This document shows, in pieces, positions 6,466 to 12,928 of a stretch of DNA of 12,928 bases (its first letter is position 1; the number at the start of each line of letters is the position of its first letter). The translations under genes and the position numbers were made by a program. Origin of the DNA: SZUA-320 sp041612035 (GTDB lineage: Bacteria; Gemmatimonadota; Gemmatimonadetes; Gemmatimonadales; GWC2-71-9); the NCBI GenBank assembly GCA_041612035.1, contig JBFILX010000044.1:1-12928 (forward strand), read 5' to 3'. Below the pieces are notes generated by a model. It was given only the letters and a program-made list of their open reading frames with translations. It was not told the DNA's origin and did not search any database.

Positions 6466-8279
6466 GCCGGGGCCTCGACGGCCTGGAACTGGAGGTCATG
6501 GAGTCGCCGGTAGAGGCCGTTCCGCGCCAGCAGGGCCTGGTGGGTCCCCCGCTCCACGAGCCGGCCCCGGTCGATCACCAGGATCTCGTCCGCGTGGCGG
6601 ACCGTGGTCAGCCGGTGGGCCACCACCAGCACCGTCCGGTCGCGCATGAGCCGGTCGATCGCCCCCTGCACGAGCCGCTCCGATTCGGTGTCGAGGGCGC
6701 TGGTGGCCTCGTCCAGGATCAGGATGGGCGGGTCGCGCAGGAGGGCGCGGGCGATGGCGATCCGCTGGCGCTGGCCGCCCGACAGCCGCATCCCGCGCTC
6801 GCCCAGCATGGTCTGGTACCCCTGGGGCAGCTGGCCGATGAACTCGGTCGCGTTGGCCGCGGCCGCCGCGGCCTCCACCTGCCGGGGCGTGGCGTCCGGG
6901 CGCCCGTAGGCGATGTTCGCGAACACGGTGTCGTTGAGCAGGACCGTCTCCTGTCCCACCACCCCGATCAGTGCGCGCAGCGACCGGCGGGAGAGCCGGG
7001 TGAGGGGGACGCCGTCCAGCAGGATCGCCCCCTCCGTGGGATCGTAGAACCGGGGGACGAGGTCGAGCAGGGTGGTCTTGCCCGCACCCGAAGGGCCCAC
7101 GATGGCCAGCACCCGGCCCTTGCCGACCCGGAAGCTCACGTCCTGCAGCACGGGCTCGCCGTCGGGCTCGTAGCGGAAGCCGACCCGGTCGAAGACCAGT
7201 TCGCGTTCGAAGGCGGCCGGCTGCGCCCCGGGCGGATCGGCCTCCCCCGCGGGCTGATCGAGCAGTTCGAACACCCGCTCGGCGCTCGCCACCGCCATCG
7301 CCATCGCGGCCGGCACCTGCGCGATGGCCTTCAGGGGGGACATGATCCGGAGGGCCGTGATCAGGAACACGATGGTCATGGTGGGCCCCAGCGCGGCTCC
7401 CACCAGGGCCGGCTTCATCGAGGCCCACACGATCAGGATGATCACCATCCCGCCGAACACCTCGCTCACCGGGCTGGGGAACGAGGCCCACCGGTGGGTC
7501 CGGACCACGCGGCGCCGATACCGGTCGGTCTCCCCCTCGAACGCGCCCAGCTCGCGGTCCTCCCGTCCGTAGGCCCGGATGAGCTTGACGGCCCCCAGCC
7601 GTTCGGTGATCCCGGCGGTCAGGTCGCCCCGCTCCCGGGCCCACTCGCGCGAGTGGCGCTTGATGTAGCGGGACAGGACCCGGACCCCCAGGACCAGGAC
7701 CGGCGCGGTGGCGAGCGTGAGCAGGGTGAGCCGCCAGGAGATGCCGACCAGCACCGCGAGCAGGGCCAGGATCATCACCAGGTTGCGGAACCCGGTGGCG
7801 AGCACCGTGGGGACGAACATCTTGGCGGCGTCGGTGTCGGTCACGAGCCCCGCCACGACCTGGCCCACCCGGGTGCGCTGGAAGAACCCGAGGTCCAGGG
7901 TGAGCAGGTGGCGGAAGAGCCGCACCCGGAGGTCCCGCACCAGCCCCTCCTCCACGTAGGCCGACGCCTGTCGCGCCGCCACCGAGATCACGTTCTTCAC
8001 GACCAGCGCCGTGAGCAGGAGGACCACGATCCGCCCGGCGGCCTGACCCGGTGCGGCCCCGGCGATGAGGGGCGCCACCAGCCGGTCGATCAGCGGCTCC
8101 AGCGCGGTCCCGCCGGCGTCCAGGGCCCCGGCGGTGCCGAAGAGCAGCTTGAGGAGCGGGACCAGGAGGAGGACGGTCAGCCCGTCGAGGGTGGAGGCGA
8201 TGAACTCGCCCAGCAGGCCGAGGCCGAAAAGCCCGGAATAGGGCCGGAGGGCCCCGACGAGGCGGCGAGAGGTGCTCAC
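6462..8279 (-). CDS. MsbA-type ABC exporter, fused membrane and ATPase domains
   Basis: Half-transporter of 605 residues, expected to dimerise and flip a lipid or lipid-linked glycan across the inner membrane. Seen: an N-terminal transmembrane domain with hydrophobic stretches at about residues 16-46, 75-95 and later pairs, then one nucleotide-binding domain. The ATPase motifs are complete: Walker A GPSGAGKT with Lys401, signature LSGGQ at 499-503, Walker B ILILDE with Glu524, and switch His555 in VVAHRL. The start is placed at GTG 8279, not at an in-frame ATG 21 codons upstream. The upstream stretch is low-complexity Pro/Gly/Arg that crosses the promoter elements, and GTG 8279 lies 7 bases after a TAGTTT hexamer. 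It heads an operon with three glycosyltransferases, which suggests a glycolipid or LPS-core substrate. Drug or peptide export cannot be excluded from sequence alone. Confidence 0.95.
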   Translation of the reverse strand: MSTSRRLVGALRPYSGLFGLGLLGEFIASTLDGLTVLLLVPLLKLLFGTAGALDAGGTALEPLIDRLVAPLIAGAAPGQAAGRIVVLLLTALVVKNVISVAARQASAYVEEGLVRDLRVRLFRHLLTLDLGFFQRTRVGQVVAGLVTDTDAAKMFVPTVLATGFRNLVMILALLAVLVGISWRLTLLTLATAPVLVLGVRVLSRYIKRHSREWARERGDLTAGITERLGAVKLIRAYGREDRELGAFEGETDRYRRRVVRTHRWASFPSPVSEVFGGMVIILIVWASMKPALVGAALGPTMTIVFLITALRIMSPLKAIAQVPAAMAMAVASAERVFELLDQPAGEADPPGAQPAAFERELVFDRVGFRYEPDGEPVLQDVSFRVGKGRVLAIVGPSGAGKTTLLDLVPRFYDPTEGAILLDGVPLTRLSRRSLRALIGVVGQETVLLNDTVFANIAYGRPDATPRQVEAAAAAANATEFIGQLPQGYQTMLGERGMRLSGGQRQRIAIARALLRDPPILILDEATSALDTESERLVQGAIDRLMRDRTVLVVAHRLTTVRHADEILVIDRGRLVERGTHQALLARNGLYRRLHDLQFQAVEAPA

Positions 8280-8286
8280 GGCGGCA

Positions 8287-8316
8287 AAACTAGGGGGCGG
8301 CATGGGCGGGGGGCAA
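8287..8316 (-). promoter_or_regulatory. Putative leaderless promoter of the ABC exporter-glycosyltransferase operon
   Basis: On the minus strand, TTGCCC (8316-8311), an 18-base spacer and TAGTTT (8292-8287), followed after 7 bases by the GTG at 8279. No Shine-Dalgarno site can fit between. It is back to back with the GT9 promoter in a 76-base intergenic region, so the two envelope transcripts could be controlled together. Confidence 0.6.
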
Positions 8317-8320
8317 CGCG

Positions 8321-8349
8321 TTGGCGGCCTTCCGGCGGGCACCTACATT
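8321..8349 (+). promoter_or_regulatory. Putative leaderless promoter of the GT9 gene
   Basis: TTGGCG (8321-8326), a 17-base spacer and TACATT (8344-8349), followed after 6 bases by GTG at 8356. This has the same geometry as the tyrS promoter, and even a shared ACCTAC stretch at the -10. It supports GTG 8356 as a leaderless start. Confidence 0.6.
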
Positions 8350-8355
8350 GCCTGC

Positions 8356-9375
8356 GTGCCGCCCGATCCCGAGCGCCGCATCCTGCTGGTGCGCTTCAGC
8401 TCCCTGGGGGACCTGGTCCTCGTCACCCCCCTCATTCGGGCGATCCGGGCCCGGCACCCGCGCGCCCACCTGGCGCTCGTCACCAGGCAGTCGTTCGCCC
8501 CGCTCTTCGTCCAGAACCCCCACCTGAACGAGGTGATGGCCTGGGACCCCGACAGCTCACTGGCCGCCCTGGCCGCGCGCATCCGCGCGGGCCGCCATAC
8601 CGACCGGCTGGACCTGCACGGGAGCCTCCGCACCCGCCTGCTCCGTCTCATGGTGCCGGGGCGGTGGGGCCGCTACCCGAAGCACCGGCTGGCCCGCACC
8701 CTCCTCATCCGCACCAAGCGGAACCGCTACCGCGACACCCGCCACGTGGCGGAGCGGTACTTCGATGCCGCCCGCCGGCTCGACGTGGAGCCGGACGGGA
8801 AGCCGCCCGAGGTGTTCCTCCATCGCGACGCGGTCACCGCGGCCGACCGGTTCCTGGCCGAGCACCGGCTGGGCCAGGACCGGACGCTCTTCGCCCTGGT
8901 GCCCGGCGCCGCCCACGCCACCAAGCGCTGGCCCGAGCGCCACTGGGTGGCGCTGGTGCGGGAGCTGGTCTCCGCTGACCGTGACCTGGTGATCCTGGGC
9001 GGCGCGGCGGAAGAGGCGATCGGGGCGCGCCTGGCGGAGGCCGTCGGGGCAGGCGTGGCGAGCGCGGCGGGCCGGTTCGACCTGCAGGGGACGGCGGCGC
9101 TGCTGCGTCGGGCCCGGGCCGCGGTCTCCGGCGACACCGGGCTCATGCACCTGGCCACCGCCGTGGGGACGCCGGTCCTGGCGCTCAGGGGCCCTACCGT
9201 GGCGGCGTTCGGCTTCGGCCCCTACTCCGCCCGGGCCCGGGTCATCGAGCGCGACCTGCCCTGCCGTCCGTGCAGCAGCATCGGGGGCGAGCGGTGTCCC
9301 CTTGGCCACCACGACTGCCTGGAGACGATCTTCCCGCTCGAGGTGGCCGACGCCCTGCGGACCCTGCCAAGATGA
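8356..9375 (+). CDS. GT9-family glycosyltransferase (LPS heptosyltransferase type)
   Basis: Predicted transferase of ADP-heptose or a similar sugar to the LPS inner core, 339 residues, GT-B fold, acting on the cytoplasmic face. Seen: RILLVRFSSLGDLVLVTPLIRA at the N terminus (the family's R.S.LGD...TP signature), ALVPGAAHATKRWP in the middle, and SGDTGLMHLATAVGTPVLAL with a following GPT (donor-binding region). A C-terminal cysteine-rich CRPCSSIGGERCP is also typical of the heptosyltransferase II branch. GTG 8356 is chosen because it directly precedes the first strand and lies 6 bases after the -10-like hexamer. The open frame continues 28 codons upstream as Gly-rich shadow across both promoters. 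It is divergent from the exporter operon, and its stop overlaps the next start codon by 4 bases (ATGA). Heptose specificity is inferred. Confidence 0.93.
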   Translation: MPPDPERRILLVRFSSLGDLVLVTPLIRAIRARHPRAHLALVTRQSFAPLFVQNPHLNEVMAWDPDSSLAALAARIRAGRHTDRLDLHGSLRTRLLRLMVPGRWGRYPKHRLARTLLIRTKRNRYRDTRHVAERYFDAARRLDVEPDGKPPEVFLHRDAVTAADRFLAEHRLGQDRTLFALVPGAAHATKRWPERHWVALVRELVSADRDLVILGGAAEEAIGARLAEAVGAGVASAAGRFDLQGTAALLRRARAAVSGDTGLMHLATAVGTPVLALRGPTVAAFGFGPYSARARVIERDLPCRPCSSIGGERCPLGHHDCLETIFPLEVADALRTLPR

Positions 9376-9764
9376 CCACCGCCGATCCCACCCTGGTCAT
9401 CCTGCGGCTGGTGGACGCCGTGGCGCGCGGCCCCAAGCGGGATGGGGCGTTCGCGCTGTGGCTCACGGCGCGGGTCGCGCTCGACCTGACCCTCCCCGAC
9501 CGGCCGACCGAGCGGGCGCACCGCCGGCGCCTCCAGGCCCTCGACAAGCGCCTGTCGAGCCTCACCCTGCCCCCGCCGCTCCGCCGGGCCACCCACGGAG
9601 CCCTGCACCAGCTCCGCGACGGGAGCGGCCAGACGGCCGCGCAGGTGCTCGCGCAGCTGGTGGCCCCGGCCCGCGACACGCTGGGGCCGGAGGCCGCCTC
9701 CGCGCTCCAGGACGCGGCCCGGACAGCCCAGCGTCGCGTTGCCGCAACCCTGCGTGGGAACTAG
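9372..9764 (+). CDS. Hypothetical protein, 130 residues, all-helical and basic
   Basis: I do not recognise the family. The ATG at 9372 overlaps the GT9 stop codon (ATGA), which supports real, coupled translation. The predicted product is Ala/Leu/Arg-rich and looks helical throughout. It opens LVILRLVDAVARGPKRDGAFALW, has a proline-broken middle (LTLPPPLRRA) and ends in a long amphipathic region with AAQVLAQLVAPARDTL. No signal peptide, membrane segment, cysteine or catalytic motif is seen. Its TAG stop (9762-9764) is part of the -10-like hexamer of the yebC promoter. Its place between an envelope transferase and the yebC-ruv block does not reveal a role. It could be a lineage-specific helper of the GT9 protein. 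Confidence 0.72.
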   Translation: MTTADPTLVILRLVDAVARGPKRDGAFALWLTARVALDLTLPDRPTERAHRRRLQALDKRLSSLTLPPPLRRATHGALHQLRDGSGQTAAQVLAQLVAPARDTLGPEAASALQDAARTAQRRVAATLRGN

Positions 9765-9767
9765 TTT
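9739..9767 (+). promoter_or_regulatory. Putative promoter of the yebC-ruv operon
   Basis: TTGCCG (9739-9744), a 17-base spacer and TAGTTT (9762-9767), lying in the end of the preceding gene. The predicted transcript start near 9775 would give a leader of about 25 bases. Unlike the other promoters here, this one leaves room for a ribosome binding site. Confidence 0.55.
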
Positions 9768-9787
9768 TAGCCCTTTCCGATCAGAGC

Positions 9788-9793
9788 GGGGGA
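9788..9793 (+). promoter_or_regulatory. Shine-Dalgarno site of yebC
   Basis: GGGGGA lies 6 bases before the GTG at 9800. It decides the start in favour of GTG 9800, which also gives the conserved N terminus of the YebC family. Confidence 0.6.
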
Positions 9794-9799
9794 CGGGCC

Positions 9800-10549
<750 letters not shown>

Positions 10550-10558
10550 GGCCGCGGC

Positions 10559-11059
10559 ATGAGAGTGCTGGGGGTGGACCCGGGCACCGCCGTGACCGGG
10601 TACGGGGTGGTCGACGCGGTGCCCGGCCGGCCGGGACGGCTGGTGGAGTGCGGGGTGCTCCGGACCAGTGCGAAGGCCCCGCTGGCGAACCGGCTGCACA
10701 CGGTGCACGAGGGACTGCTGGAGATCGTGACCCGTCACCGGCCCGACATCATGTCGGTGGAAGGCGTGTTCTACGGCTCCAACGCCCGGACTACCGTGGT
10801 GCTGGGCCACGCCAGGGGCGTGGTGCTGCTGGTCGCGGCCCAGACCGGCATCGAGGTGGTGGAGTACTCCCCCGCCCAGATCAAGAAGGCGGTCGTCGGG
10901 CGCGGGGCCGCCCTGAAGCCCCAGGTGGGATACATGGTCGCTCGGTTGCTCAAGCTGAAGGACGCGCCGACCCCCGCCGATGCCGCGGACGGGGTGGCGG
11001 TGGCGCTCACCCACCTGCTCGTGTCGCGACGGGCCCGCCGGGCCGGGGAGCGCGCGTGA
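10559..11059 (+). CDS. ruvC: Crossover junction endodeoxyribonuclease RuvC
   Basis: Holliday-junction resolvase that acts as a dimer with RuvAB in recombinational repair. It has 166 residues, close to the usual 160-175. All four catalytic acids are in place: Asp7 in LGVDPGTA, Glu68 in MSVEGVFYG, and Asp141 and Asp144 in the PADAADG motif. The segment SNARTTVVLGHARGV is typical of the family. ATG 10559 is preceded by a modest TGAGG (10547-10551) that overlaps the yebC stop codon. The last bases overlap the ruvA start (GTGA), so the two should be made together. Confidence 0.98.
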   Translation: MRVLGVDPGTAVTGYGVVDAVPGRPGRLVECGVLRTSAKAPLANRLHTVHEGLLEIVTRHRPDIMSVEGVFYGSNARTTVVLGHARGVVLLVAAQTGIEVVEYSPAQIKKAVVGRGAALKPQVGYMVARLLKLKDAPTPADAADGVAVALTHLLVSRRARRAGERA

Positions 11060-11658
11060 TCGCCGCGGTGACGGGAGTCCTCACGGAGAAGCAGCCGGAC
11101 GGCATCGTGGTCCAGACCGACGGCGGCGTGGCCTACGGGCTGGCGGTGCCGCTCGGGGTGTTCGAGCGGCTCCCCTCGGTCGGCACCCGGCTCACCCTGC
11201 ACACCGAGCTGGTGGTGCGCGAGGACGGGTGGAGCCTCTTCGGGTTCGACACCCCGGCCGAGCGCGCGGTGTTCCAGCGGCTGCTCACCGCGAGCGGCTT
11301 CGGCCCCCGGCTCGCGCTGGCCCTGCTCTCCACCCTGGGGCCCTCCCGGACCACCCGGGCCATCCGGGAGCGCGACCTGGCGGCACTCAGCACCGTGAGC
11401 GGGATCGGCCGCAAGAAGGCGGAACGGCTGGTGCTCGAGCTGCAGGACCGGTTCGCCGACCTGGTACTAGATTCCGGGCCACCGGAGCGGCGCGGCGCGG
11501 CCGCGGCCGTCCGCGCCCTGGAGTCGCTGGGCTACACCGCGACGGCCGCCGAGGACGCGGTGCGCACGGTGGTGGATGCCAACCCGTCGGTGGAGACCGC
11601 CGCGGTGGTCCGGCTCGCTCTCCAGCACCTCACCGGCGCCAAGGGAGGATCCCGCTAG
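11056..11658 (+). CDS. ruvA: Holliday junction branch migration protein RuvA
   Basis: DNA-binding subunit of the RuvAB branch-migration motor, a tetramer that holds the four-way junction. It has 200 residues, the typical length. Seen: an N-terminal OB-fold with GVLTEKQPDGIVVQTDGGV and LVVREDGWSLFGF, and two helix-hairpin-helix motifs, at ASGFGPRLAL (about 79-88) and SGIGRKKAERL (about 115-125). The RuvB-contacting domain III (AAVRALESLGYTATAAEDAV) lies near the end. The GTG at 11056 overlaps the ruvC stop by 4 bases and gives an OB-fold N terminus aligned with E. coli RuvA, with VI in place of MI. The first HhH has F82 where GVGP is common, a mild variant. Confidence 0.97.
   Translation: MIAAVTGVLTEKQPDGIVVQTDGGVAYGLAVPLGVFERLPSVGTRLTLHTELVVREDGWSLFGFDTPAERAVFQRLLTASGFGPRLALALLSTLGPSRTTRAIRERDLAALSTVSGIGRKKAERLVLELQDRFADLVLDSGPPERRGAAAAVRALESLGYTATAAEDAVRTVVDANPSVETAAVVRLALQHLTGAKGGSR
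11643..11648 (+). promoter_or_regulatory. Shine-Dalgarno site of the zinc ribbon gene
   Basis: GGGAGG lies 11 bases before ATG 11660, inside the end of ruvA. It is a strong purine run for this window and supports translation of the small gene. Confidence 0.5.
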
Positions 11659-11659
11659 C

Positions 11660-11854
11660 ATGGCCCAGAAGCCCGTCCGTCCCCGTCCCCCGACCGACAC
11701 CGCCGAGTGGCAGTGCGCCCGGTGCGGCACCACCAACCGCCGCCTGGTGCCCCGCGGCGCCACCGAGGACACCGACCGCTGCGTCTCCTGCCGCCAGAAG
11801 CACGTCATCACCGCGCAGCGCCGCCCGGTCCGCTGGGCCGCCCGCGCGGCCTGA
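11660..11854 (+). CDS. Small zinc ribbon protein between ruvA and ruvB
   Basis: A 64-residue basic protein of unknown function. Two CxxC knuckles, CARC (Cys19, Cys22) and CVSC (Cys41, Cys44), spaced by 18 residues, form a likely zinc ribbon. The N-terminal tail is Pro/Arg-rich (QKPVRPRPPTDT) and the tail after Cys44 is strongly basic (RRPVRWAARAA), which would suit nucleic-acid or ribosome contact. The ATG lies one base after the ruvA stop and the TGA lies 9 bases before ruvB, so it is embedded in the ruv operon. No enzyme motif is visible. It may be an accessory factor for Ruv proteins, or simply a lineage-specific small protein. Its reality is supported by the metal-binding cysteines, tight packing and a Shine-Dalgarno site. 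Confidence 0.8.
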   Translation: MAQKPVRPRPPTDTAEWQCARCGTTNRRLVPRGATEDTDRCVSCRQKHVITAQRRPVRWAARAA

Positions 11855-11863
11855 CCGTCGCCG

Positions 11864-12895
11864 ATGAGCCGGGTCGAAGTCACCACGCCCGACGCCCTGC
11901 CCGATGAGGGCAGCGCGGAAAGCGCGCTCCGGCCCTCCCGGCTGGACGAGTTCGTGGGCCAGGAACAGGTCCGGACCTCGCTCCAGATCGCCATCGACGC
12001 GGCCAGGGCCCGGGGTGACCAGCTCGACCACACCCTCTTCTTCGGCCCGCCCGGCCTGGGCAAGACCACCCTCGCCCTGCTCATGGCCCGGGAGATGGGC
12101 GTGCAGTGCCGCACCACGGCGGGACCGGTGCTGGAGAAGCCGGGCGACCTGGTGGGCCTGCTGACCAGCCTGGCCCCGGGCGACATCCTCTTCATCGACG
12201 AGATCCACCGGTTGCGGCCGGTGCTGGAGGAGTTCCTGTACCCCGCGATGGAGGACTTCCGGGTGGACGTGCGGATCGCCGAGGGGCCCAACGCGCAGAC
12301 CATCCCGATGACGCTGGAGCGGTTCACCCTGGTGGGGGCCACCACCCGGTTCGGCCAGCTCACCCCGCCCATGCGGGCCCGGTTCGGGCTGATCGAGCGG
12401 CTCAACTTCTACCCGGCCGGGGACCTGGCGAAGATCGTCACCCGTTCGGCCGGGATCCTGAACGTGCCGATCGAGGCCGAGGGGGCCGACGAGATCGCCC
12501 GGCGGAGCCGCGGGACGCCGCGGGTGGCGAACCGCCTGCTCCGGCGGGTCCGGGACTACGCGCAGGTGCGGGCCGACGGCCGGATCACCGCGCAGGTGGC
12601 GGCCGACGCGCTGGCGCGGCTCAACGTGGACGAGTTCGGGCTCGACGACATGGACGCCCGGATCCTGGCGACCATCGTGGAGAAGTTCGGCGGCGGGCCG
12701 GTGGGGCTCACCACCCTGGCGGCGGCGGTGGGGGAGGACGCGGGGACCCTGGAGGAGGTGTACGAGCCCTACCTCATGCAGCAGGGCTTCCTCGACCGCA
12801 CCCAGCGGGGCCGCACCGCCACCCCGCTCGCCTATCGCCGGCTCGGCATCACCCCCCCTCCATCGGCCGGCCAGTCCTCGATCTTTGACGCCTGA
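11864..12895 (+). CDS. ruvB: Holliday junction branch migration ATPase RuvB
   Basis: Hexameric AAA+ motor that drives branch migration with RuvA. It has 343 residues, close to the family's usual 330-350. Seen: the RPSRLDEFVGQEQV entry motif, Walker A GPPGLGKTT with Lys67, GPVLEKPGDLVGLLT, Walker B ILFIDEIH with Asp112-Glu113, sensor 1 GATTR, and the arginine-finger region PPMRARFG (Arg171/Arg173). The sensor 2 helix GTPRVANRLLRRVRDYA and a C-terminal winged-helix domain (DARILATIVEKFGGGPVGL) follow. ATG 11864 gives a normal short N-terminal extension. No Shine-Dalgarno site is seen, and the 9-base gap from the zinc ribbon gene suggests coupled translation. Confidence 0.98.
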   Translation: MSRVEVTTPDALPDEGSAESALRPSRLDEFVGQEQVRTSLQIAIDAARARGDQLDHTLFFGPPGLGKTTLALLMAREMGVQCRTTAGPVLEKPGDLVGLLTSLAPGDILFIDEIHRLRPVLEEFLYPAMEDFRVDVRIAEGPNAQTIPMTLERFTLVGATTRFGQLTPPMRARFGLIERLNFYPAGDLAKIVTRSAGILNVPIEAEGADEIARRSRGTPRVANRLLRRVRDYAQVRADGRITAQVAADALARLNVDEFGLDDMDARILATIVEKFGGGPVGLTTLAAAVGEDAGTLEEVYEPYLMQQGFLDRTQRGRTATPLAYRRLGITPPPSAGQSSIFDA

Positions 12896-12928
12896 CGCGC
12901 CGCTCCGCACCGCGGACTTCGACTACGA
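12885..12928 (+). CDS. queA: Probable QueA (tRNA ribosyltransferase-isomerase), first codons only
   Basis: Only 14 full codons are visible. After a TTG at 12885 the frame reads (M)TPDAPLRTADFDY, and RTADFDY is the conserved opening of QueA, which builds epoxyqueuosine on tRNA from S-adenosylmethionine. queA directly follows ruvB in many bacteria, so the context agrees. The TTG is the only usual start codon in this frame near the motif, and it would make the gene overlap ruvB by 11 bases. A rarer start codon remains possible. The call rests on a seven-residue motif plus gene order. Confidence 0.65.
   Translation, partial: MTPDAPLRTADFDY

Noticed and set aside
6498..8978. 826-codon open frame opposite the ABC exporter and continuing into the GT9 region
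   Set aside because: It has His/Gly/Pro-rich shadow composition with no domain, is antisense to a certain gene, and is out of frame with GT9.
10550..10558. LexA/SOS box before ruvC or the ruv genes
   Set aside because: The gap is only 9 bases and no CTG-N10-CAG or GAAC-type box is visible there or before yebC. The ruv genes appear to be read from the yebC promoter.
11630..12910. 426-codon open frame antisense to ruvB and the zinc ribbon gene
   Set aside because: It is a mirror of ruvB codon bias. No recognisable domain.

Overview
This is about 12.9 kb of very GC-rich (roughly 70%) and almost fully coding bacterial chromosome, with no gap between genes longer than about 80 bases. The product set (class A PBP, MsbA-type exporter, heptosyltransferase-type GT9) points to a diderm, LPS-like-envelope bacterium. 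The protein style and several promoter-proximal, apparently leaderless genes would fit Gemmatimonadota or a similar high-GC phylum, but that placement is an inference. I see no mobile element, CRISPR array, tRNA or rRNA gene.

Layout from left to right. (1) Minus strand, 1-1375: the N-terminal part of a penicillin-binding protein 1A, cut by the window edge. (2) Plus strand, 1437-3799: tyrS, followed 11 bases later by an unusual patatin-like lipase with a C-terminal [Fe-S] ferredoxin domain. (3) Minus strand, 8279 down to 3810: a four-gene operon with an ABC exporter, a CgeB-like GT-B glycosyltransferase, a GT2 glycosyltransferase and a divergent GT2-like glycosyltransferase. Every junction overlaps by 1-4 bases (GTGA or TGATG). 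(4) Plus strand from 8356: a GT9/heptosyltransferase, a 130-residue protein of unknown function, yebC, ruvC, ruvA, a 64-residue zinc ribbon protein, ruvB, and the first codons of a probable queA.

How the genes fit together. Block 3 and the divergent GT9 gene look like one envelope-glycan locus: sugar transferases assemble a lipid-linked or LPS-core glycan and the exporter flips its lipid carrier. PBP1A adds peptidoglycan synthesis. Block 4 then becomes an information-processing operon: YebC (translation factor or regulator) and all three RuvABC Holliday-junction proteins, with queA (queuosine tRNA modification) after ruvB, as in many bacteria.

The most coherent unexpected signal is regulatory. 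Both divergent intergenic regions (1376-1436 and 8280-8355), plus the region before yebC, contain promoter-like pairs of the form TTGnCn - 17/18 bases - TA[CG]nnT. In four of the five cases the -10-like hexamer ends only 6-8 bases before the start codon, leaving no room for a Shine-Dalgarno site. This predicts leaderless transcripts and resolves the start codons of tyrS, the PBP, the exporter and the GT9 gene. Otherwise this is mostly a housekeeping region. I found no convincing new multi-gene defence or mobile system. The patatin-ferredoxin fusion and the zinc ribbon protein inside the ruv operon are the least ordinary genes.
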